From Campylobacterales bacterium (GTDB lineage: Bacteria; Campylobacterota; Campylobacteria; Campylobacterales; QNZT01), in contig JALSQA010000247.1 in assembly GCA_026985685.1 (NCBI GenBank), forward strand, positions 1 to 10,626: 10,626 nucleotides of DNA, read 5' to 3'. The position numbers were made by a program, and so were the translations under genes. How positions within the stretch are numbered: the stretch's first letter is position 1; each line of letters opens with the position of its first letter. The notes under the pieces are model-generated. The model saw only the letters and a list, made by a program, of their open reading frames with translations. It was not told the DNA's origin and ran no database searches. Of this stretch, positions 5,940 through 10,626 are shown piece by piece.

Positions 5940-6929
5940 ATGAAAAGTTTAATTATTATATTTTTCCTTTTTTTATCACTTCAAGCCAAAGATTATACCA
6001 GACAAAAAAATGTACAAAATTTTATAGATGAGATGGTCATCAAACATAATTTTAAATTTCTATATCTTCAAAAACTTTTCTCAAATATCAAAAAACAGAA
6101 TACTCCTTTACGCTTTTTTGCAAAGAAAAAGAGAAAAAAACCATCCACAAAACTAAAACACAAATACCCAGTTCATGGAGCATGGGATAGATATGTCAGA
6201 CTAAAAGTAACACCAAAAAGAGCAAAAGATGGTGCAATTTTTGTCAAAAAGTATAAAAAAGTATTTAATCAAGTAGAAAGAAGATACGGAGTCCCAGCCG
6301 AATATATCGCTGCTATCATAGGAATAGAGAGTCTATATGGTAAAAATATGGGAAATTTTCCAGTGCTTGACACTCTGACCACACTTGCATTTGAACCAAA
6401 TAGAAGAAATAAATTTTTCAAAAGTGAACTTAAAAAATTTTTACAGCTCACTTACCAATATGGTATAAACCCAAGACATGTCAAAGGCTCATTTGCAGGA
6501 GCTATTGGATTAGGTCAATTTATGCCAAGTAACTATGAAGCATACGGTATAGACTTCAATAAAGATGGTAAAGTAAGCCTCACACATCCTTATGATGCGA
6601 TAGCTAGTATAGCTTATTATTTAAGAAGAAATGGCTGGCAAAAAAATAGACCAGTTGCCACAAGAGTATCTTTCAAAGGAAATCGTTTCGCACAATACAA
6701 AACAGGATACAATCGTACTTATATTCGCTCAAGATTAAAAGATATATTTCCAAAATATGGCAAATGGAATTATCATGATAAAGTGAGACTGATCAAACTA
6801 GATCGTAAAAACTTTGATGAACTGTGGTATGCAAGTAAAAATTTTTATGTGATCACTAGATACAACCATAGTGCCTACTACGCCATGTCCGTACATCAAC
6901 TTGCAACAAGGATTAAAAAAGAGTTGTAA
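5940..6929 (+). CDS. MltB-type lytic murein transglycosylase (GH103)
   Basis: This 329-residue periplasmic enzyme would cleave the MurNAc-GlcNAc bond of peptidoglycan with formation of 1,6-anhydroMurNAc. Residues 1-16 are a signal peptide ending in LQA. There is no lipobox cysteine, so it is not a lipoprotein like E. coli MltB, but resembles its soluble Slt35 form. Glu130 in IIGIESLYG aligns with the MltB catalytic acid. KGSFAGAIGLGQFMPSNY (182-199) is the substrate-groove signature. DFNKDGK (205-211) matches the EF-hand-like calcium loop, and YNHSAYYAMSVHQLA (308-322) is the conserved C-terminal segment. A very basic stretch (residues 59-75, KKKRKK) between signal and catalytic domain may sit on anionic wall polymers. 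The gene ends 2 bp from the convergent aat stop, so transcription must run into the aat gene unless it ends early. Confidence 0.92.
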   Translation: MKSLIIIFFLFLSLQAKDYTRQKNVQNFIDEMVIKHNFKFLYLQKLFSNIKKQNTPLRFFAKKKRKKPSTKLKHKYPVHGAWDRYVRLKVTPKRAKDGAIFVKKYKKVFNQVERRYGVPAEYIAAIIGIESLYGKNMGNFPVLDTLTTLAFEPNRRNKFFKSELKKFLQLTYQYGINPRHVKGSFAGAIGLGQFMPSNYEAYGIDFNKDGKVSLTHPYDAIASIAYYLRRNGWQKNRPVATRVSFKGNRFAQYKTGYNRTYIRSRLKDIFPKYGKWNYHDKVRLIKLDRKNFDELWYASKNFYVITRYNHSAYYAMSVHQLATRIKKEL

Positions 6930-6931
6930 TT

Positions 6932-7573
6932 TTATGTATATTCTTCTAATATATCTAAAAATTCATCCCTGCTCATTTCTACGGCTCCCATTCGTTTAAG
7001 ATGGTCTGATGGAACTTGACAATCAATCAATACATAACCATTTTCAAGGCAGTATTGGGCAAGATATACTAGTGCTGTTTTAGATGCATCGCTTTTTATC
7101 TGAAACATAGATTCTCCACAAAATATTTTTCCTAAATCTACACCATAAAGTCCACCTACGAGTTCACCTTCATAATAGACTTCAAAAGATTTAGCAACAC
7201 CTCTTTTGTGAATTTCTATATAACTTTGGATGACATCTTCTAGTATCCATGTTCCTTCATCATTTAGAACACGGACATCTCGACATTTTCGCATAACTGC
7301 TTCAAAATTTGTATCTACTTTTACTTCAAATTTTTTCATACTACGTTTAAGAGATTTGGAGATTTTGATATCTTTTGGATAGAGAACTAAACGGGGATCT
7401 GGAGACCACCAAAGTATGGGATCGTTTTCATTATACCAAGGAAAAATCCCTTGTAAATATGCTGATATAACACGATCAGGTTTGAGATCTCCACCCCAGG
7501 CGACAAGCCCCTCAGCAGAGGCTTCTCTTGGATTTGGAAAGATATGTGTAAAACGATTTACTTCAGGTATCAA
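6932..7573 (-). CDS. aat: Leucyl/phenylalanyl-tRNA-protein transferase
   Basis: This 213-residue cytoplasmic enzyme attaches Leu or Phe from aminoacyl-tRNA to proteins with an N-terminal Lys or Arg, creating a primary N-degron that ClpS reads. Signatures are WGGDLKPDR (26-34), QGIFPWYNENDPILWWSPDPR (in 41-61), EGTWI (106-110), CGESMF with Glu154, and LIDCQV with Gln186. The last two align with the catalytic pair Glu156 and Gln188 of E. coli Aat. It is somewhat shorter than the E. coli protein (234) and lacks the C-terminal tail. The start is a TTG at 7571-7573; the same frame has a TAG a few codons upstream and no ATG, GTG or TTG before the conserved FPNP segment. The gap to the clpA stop is 4 bp, and AGTAGGG serves as a weak ribosome-binding site overlapping that stop. 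Confidence 0.93.
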   Translation of the reverse strand: MIPEVNRFTHIFPNPREASAEGLVAWGGDLKPDRVISAYLQGIFPWYNENDPILWWSPDPRLVLYPKDIKISKSLKRSMKKFEVKVDTNFEAVMRKCRDVRVLNDEGTWILEDVIQSYIEIHKRGVAKSFEVYYEGELVGGLYGVDLGKIFCGESMFQIKSDASKTALVYLAQYCLENGYVLIDCQVPSDHLKRMGAVEMSRDEFLDILEEYT

Positions 7574-7577
7574 TACC

Positions 7578-9773
7578 CTACTTCTTTGATTCGTAATCTA
7601 TTATCAATTTATCATCTTTGATAGATAATTTGACGATACCGCCATTTTGGAGTTTTCCAAAAAGGACTTCATCTGTTAAAGGTGTTTTTACTTCATCCTG
7701 GATGATTCTACCCATAACACGAGCACCTAAGTGTGCATCAAAACCTTTATCTGCAAAATATTTTTTAGCTTCTTGTGTTGCTTCGATTTTGATCTTTTTC
7801 TCCTGGAGTTGTTCTTCTAATTCATGTAAGAACTTATCTACGATATTGATCATGACATCTTCACCAAGTGCATTGAAGTGTACTATTGCATCAAGACGGT
7901 TTCTAAACTCTGGAGCAAAGAAATCACCGATAGCAGACTCTGCTTTGTGGGTAGTATCTTTGTGGAAACCAACTTGCGGAGCTGATTTGACACCAAGGTT
8001 ACTTGTCATGATAATGATAACATTTCTAAAGTCAGTTTTTATACCGTCATTGTCTGTCAAGGTAGCACTATCCATCACTTGAAGTAAGATATTCATCACA
8101 TCAGGATGTGCTTTTTCTACCTCATCAAGAAGTAGTACGGTATATGGATGTTTACGTATCGCTTCTGTTAATTGTCCACCCTCTTCATAACCAACATATC
8201 CCGGAGGTGCACCGATGAGTCTTGCTACATTGTGTTTTTCCATATACTCACTCATGTCAAAACGCTCAAAATGCACACCTAGTGTTTGTGCTAGTTTTTT
8301 TGCTACTTCTGTCTTACCAACACCTGTAGGTCCTGCAAACAAAAATGATCCAATAGGAGCATGAGGTCGCCCTAATCCTGCACGTGCACGTTTAACCGCT
8401 TTTGCTAACTCTTCTATAGCACTATCTTGTCCAAAGACTACTTTTTTGAGATCTTCTTCAAGTGTTTTAAGTACCATTTTATCATCTGAACTAACTTGTC
8501 TACTTGGGATATTGGCAATTTTAGCAATCACTTTTTCTATATCTTCTACAGAAACGTTTGTTCTTTTTTTATCATCAATATGAAAAGATGCTGCTACCTC
8601 ATCTATTAAGTCGATAGCCGAATCTGGTAAAAATCTATCATTGATATATTTTTTAGCAAGTTCTACAGAAGTTTTTAGAGCTTTATCACTATATTTTACT
8701 TTGTGATGTGATTCATATTTATCTCTTAATCCTAATATAATCTGATAAGTATCTTCTATACTCGGTTCTTCAACATCTACCTTTGCAAAACGACGGCTAA
8801 GTGCTTTGTCTTTATCAAAAAAGTTTCTAAACTCTCCATATGTTGTCGCACCAATACACTTGATACCACCACTGGCAAGAGCTGGTTTTAAAAGGTTTGA
8901 AAGATCCATAGATCCACCACTTGTTGAACCCGCACCAACGATAGTATGAATCTCATCTATAAATAAAATCGCATTATCAATCTCTTCTAGTTCACTAAGT
9001 ACACCTTTGAGTCTTTTCTCAAAATCACCTCGATATTTTGTACCTGAAAGTAAACCACCGATATCAAGTGAAAACAGTGATGCATTTTTTAGGATCTCTG
9101 GTGTATCATCATTGACTATTTTGAGTGCCAAACCTTCAATAATCGCTGTTTTACCAACTCCAGGTTCTCCAACTAGCAGAGGATTATTCTTTTTACGACG
9201 ACAGAGAACTTGCATAACACGATTAAGTTCATCTTCACGCCCAATAACCGGATCAATCTTTCCGCTACGTGCCAATTCATTTAAATTGATAGTATAATTT
9301 GCGAGATCTCCATCTTCTTTTGGTGTTTTGATAATCTCTTCACTCTCGTGTTTTTCTTCAGTAATAGCTTCAAGAATAGATAGTTTTGAAACACCTTGTT
9401 GTTTGAGCAAATAGACACTATAACTACGTTCTTCTTCAAACAATGCAGCAAGCAAATCACCTACACTAGCTTGTTTTTTGTCTGCACCTTTGATATTTGT
9501 AATCATAGAATCAATTACTCGTGCAAGAGCTACTGTTTCAAACGGATCATGATAATTTTCTTTTGCAAGCGGCTTAAACACAGAATCAAGGTGTGTTTTG
9601 ATTCGCTCCAGCAAAAATGCTGTATCTGCACCACATTTTTGAAGTATATTAATCGCCTGATCATTGGTTAACAAGGAAAAAAAGACATGCTCTATCGTTA
9701 CATACTCATGTCTACTTTTCTTTGCAAATTCTAAGGCTTCATTTAAAACGGAATTTAACTCTTTATTTAACAT
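7578..9773 (-). CDS. clpA: ATP-dependent Clp protease ATP-binding subunit ClpA
   Basis: This 731-residue class I AAA+ unfoldase feeds proteins to the ClpP peptidase. An N-terminal Clp-N repeat domain (about 1-140, the docking site for ClpS) is followed by a short charged linker. D1 has Walker A GEPGVGKT (202-209), pore loop KYRG (246-249) and Walker B LFIDE (270-274). There is no long coiled-coil middle domain, which separates ClpA from ClpB and ClpC. D2 has Walker A GPTGVGKT (481-488), pore loop GYVG (525-528), Walker B around LLLDE (547-551) and sensor-2 GAR (683-685). The ClpP-docking tripeptide appears as VGF (601-603) where E. coli ClpA has IGL. The ATG at 9773 has GGAAGAG just upstream within clpS, and the gap to clpS is 4 bp. 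Length is close to E. coli ClpA (758). Confidence 0.96.
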   Translation of the reverse strand: MLNKELNSVLNEALEFAKKSRHEYVTIEHVFFSLLTNDQAINILQKCGADTAFLLERIKTHLDSVFKPLAKENYHDPFETVALARVIDSMITNIKGADKKQASVGDLLAALFEEERSYSVYLLKQQGVSKLSILEAITEEKHESEEIIKTPKEDGDLANYTINLNELARSGKIDPVIGREDELNRVMQVLCRRKKNNPLLVGEPGVGKTAIIEGLALKIVNDDTPEILKNASLFSLDIGGLLSGTKYRGDFEKRLKGVLSELEEIDNAILFIDEIHTIVGAGSTSGGSMDLSNLLKPALASGGIKCIGATTYGEFRNFFDKDKALSRRFAKVDVEEPSIEDTYQIILGLRDKYESHHKVKYSDKALKTSVELAKKYINDRFLPDSAIDLIDEVAASFHIDDKKRTNVSVEDIEKVIAKIANIPSRQVSSDDKMVLKTLEEDLKKVVFGQDSAIEELAKAVKRARAGLGRPHAPIGSFLFAGPTGVGKTEVAKKLAQTLGVHFERFDMSEYMEKHNVARLIGAPPGYVGYEEGGQLTEAIRKHPYTVLLLDEVEKAHPDVMNILLQVMDSATLTDNDGIKTDFRNVIIIMTSNLGVKSAPQVGFHKDTTHKAESAIGDFFAPEFRNRLDAIVHFNALGEDVMINIVDKFLHELEEQLQEKKIKIEATQEAKKYFADKGFDAHLGARVMGRIIQDEVKTPLTDEVLFGKLQNGGIVKLSIKDDKLIIDYESKK

Positions 9774-9777
9774 ATAT

Positions 9778-10083
9778 TTACTCTTCCTCCATTATCGCTT
9801 TTAATGGATATTCATTTTCTAAGGCACGTTTTCGCACTTGTGCTATCTTTGTCTCAGCTATTTCAAATGTATAGACTCCACAGATACCACGTCCTTCTCT
9901 ATGGATATTTAGCATGATATTGATAGCACTGTCCAATGGGTGTGAAAACAACTCCATTAAGATTTCCACTACGAAATCCATACTGGTAAAATCGTCATTT
10001 AACAAAACAACTTTATATCTTTTTATCTCAGAGGTCTCTTCGAGTGATTCAAACTCTAAAGCTCCATCGTTCTTATGTTCCAC
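9778..10083 (-). CDS. clpS: N-degron adaptor ClpS
   Basis: This 101-residue adaptor binds proteins with N-terminal Leu, Phe, Tyr or Trp and delivers them to the ClpA N-domain. The binding-pocket signature YKVVLLNDDFTSMDFVVEIL (23-42) supplies Asn29, Asp30, Asp31, Thr33 and Met35. IHREGRGICGVY (60-71) supplies His61, matching His66 of E. coli. The N-terminal 20 residues are acidic and probably disordered, as in the tail that E. coli ClpS inserts into the ClpA pore. The start is GTG at 10081-10083: AAGGA lies 5 bp upstream, a TAA occurs in frame just before it, and the next ATG is inside the pocket motif. It is the first gene of the clpS-clpA-aat operon. Confidence 0.95.
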   Translation of the reverse strand: MEHKNDGALEFESLEETSEIKRYKVVLLNDDFTSMDFVVEILMELFSHPLDSAINIMLNIHREGRGICGVYTFEIAETKIAQVRKRALENEYPLKAIMEEE

Positions 10084-10140
10084 AACCTTCCTTTATCCAC
10101 ATATAGAAAATCATACGATATTCTAGCTATAGTCGTAAAT

Positions 10141-10146
10141 ATTATA
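10141..10146 (-). promoter_or_regulatory. Putative minus-10 element of the clpS-clpA-aat operon
   Basis: On the minus strand, TATAAT occupies 10146-10141 and would start transcription near 10134, giving a leader of about 50 bases before the GTG. No minus-35 hexamer sits at the ideal distance; TTGACC at roughly 10183-10178 is too far upstream. A plus-strand TATACT at 10143-10148 overlaps it. Confidence 0.4.
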
Positions 10147-10156
10147 CTATGTTTTG

Positions 10157-10170
10157 AACTATATATAGTT
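10157..10170. repeat. 14-bp perfect palindrome between clpS and bioD
   Basis: AACTATATATAGTT is self-complementary, and it is flanked by TTTG on the left and, after AA, CAAA on the right. It lies just upstream of the predicted clpS minus-10, so it could be an operator. Perfect palindromes of this length are expected about once or twice by chance in 10 kb of such AT-rich DNA. Confidence 0.3.
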
Positions 10171-10194
10171 AACAAATGGTCAATAACTAAAAAA

Positions 10195-10226
10195 TTTAAC
10201 TTTAACTGGTAATTTGGTAATATAAT
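10195..10226 (+). promoter_or_regulatory. Tandem short repeats and TATAAT just before bioD
   Basis: TTTAAC occurs twice head to tail (10195-10206), followed by TGGTAAT twice with one base between (10207-10221), then TATAAT at 10221-10226. The TATAAT ends only 4 bp before the bioD ATG at 10231, so if used it would give an almost leaderless transcript. No good ribosome-binding site precedes bioD. Confidence 0.35.
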
Positions 10227-10230
10227 TGTT

Positions 10231-10626
10231 ATGAAATCTCTCTTTATAACCGCTACAAATACCAATGTGGGTAAAACTTACACAACTTTGAAACTTTTGG
10301 ATTATTATTCAGATTTAGGCTATAAAGTTGGTGTATTTAAACCAATTGAAACAGGCGTTTTTGATAAACCAAATGATGCTGCCCTTTTACTGAAAAAAGC
10401 CTCAAAACTAAATCTACACTTTAAAAATTTCACCACAGATGATATCTGCCCTATACAGTTAAAATTACCTGCTGCTCCCTATGTTAGTTCTGGTTTAAAA
10501 GATATTGATTTAGATATTATCTTCACACAAGCAAAAAAATTACAACAATTTTGTGATATTTTACTTATTGAAGGAGCTGGTGGCTTGCTTGTACCTATCA
10601 ACAAAAACTACTTTTTAATTGATTTG
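10231..10626 (+). CDS. bioD: Dethiobiotin synthetase, 3' end cut off by the window edge
   Basis: This enzyme closes the ureido ring of biotin: 7,8-diaminopelargonic acid plus CO2 and ATP gives dethiobiotin, in the cytoplasm. The first 132 residues are present; full-length proteins are usually about 210-230. The P-loop is FITATNTNVGKTYTT (5-19), with Ala instead of the first glycine of the usual GTDTxVGKT, as I recall also for H. pylori BioD. KPIETG (37-42) carries the substrate/CO2-binding lysine, and LLIEGAGGLLVPI (111-123) is the conserved magnesium-binding segment containing Glu114. PAAPYVSSG (80-88) is the usual SP-AP-like loop. The ATG at 10231 is fixed by the P-loop starting at residue 5. 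The gene is divergent from clpS with a 147-bp spacer. No other biotin gene is in view. Confidence 0.93.
   Translation, partial: MKSLFITATNTNVGKTYTTLKLLDYYSDLGYKVGVFKPIETGVFDKPNDAALLLKKASKLNLHFKNFTTDDICPIQLKLPAAPYVSSGLKDIDLDIIFTQAKKLQQFCDILLIEGAGGLLVPINKNYFLIDL

Noticed and set aside
7618..8082. Long plus-strand open frame opposite clpA, and similar ones opposite the ligase, the large mutase subunit and clpA (for example 977-1210, 3390-3707, 9007-9297)
   Set aside because: They are antisense shadows of strongly conserved genes, with serine-rich or low-complexity translations and no credible start signals.
10157..10175. BirA-type biotin operator before bioD
   Set aside because: GTTAACAA resembles one half-site, but the opposing half (TTGAAC) is imperfect and the spacing is far shorter than the usual 14-16 bp.
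10056..10265. Minus-strand open frame of 69 codons across the clpS-bioD spacer
   Set aside because: It overlaps the start of bioD and the 5' end of clpS, has no ribosome-binding site, and its translation shows no recognisable domain.

Overview
The window looks like a chromosomal stretch from a low-GC member of the Campylobacterota (Epsilonproteobacteria). This rests on the AT-rich, densely packed genes, the clpS-clpA-aat order that I recall from Campylobacter jejuni, and a BioD P-loop (ATNTNVGKT) close to the Helicobacter pylori form. I cannot fix the genus. A free-living Sulfurimonas-, Sulfurovum- or Arcobacter-like organism is a guess. No tRNA, rRNA, IS element, CRISPR array or phage gene is visible, and no gene-free stretch exceeds 150 bp.

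The left half (1-4941, minus strand) is one tightly coupled operon read right to left. It holds the cobalamin-binding small subunit of glutamate mutase, the large catalytic subunit, the MutL/GlmL-type reactivase, an AMP-forming amino-acid/acyl ligase, and ribonuclease Z, which is cut by the window edge. Genes overlap by 4 bp or lie 3-11 bp apart. All six glutamate mutase active-site residues that I can place are conserved, so glutamate to 3-methylaspartate is the expected reaction. No methylaspartate ammonia-lyase or mesaconate gene follows. The next gene encodes an adenylating enzyme with an Asp where amino-acid adenylation domains bind the alpha-amino group. This is the logic of the vicenistatin starter-unit pathway (glutamate mutase VinH/VinI plus adenylating enzyme VinN), which I think is the most interesting thing here.

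The middle (5021-6929, plus strand) starts divergently from that operon. It holds an RraA-fold protein that retains the metal-aldolase D-X20-R-D motif, a 90-residue exported protein I do not recognise, and an MltB-type lytic transglycosylase (GH103). The transglycosylase ends 2 bp from the stop of the next operon, which faces it.

The right part (6932-10083, minus strand) is clpS-clpA-aat with 4-bp gaps: the adaptor, the unfoldase and the Leu/Phe-transferase of the bacterial N-degron pathway. ClpP must be encoded elsewhere. Divergent from clpS, bioD (dethiobiotin synthetase) begins at 10231 and runs off the right edge. Three genes use non-ATG starts (rnz TTG, aat TTG, clpS GTG), each with an in-frame stop a short way upstream that leaves little choice of start.
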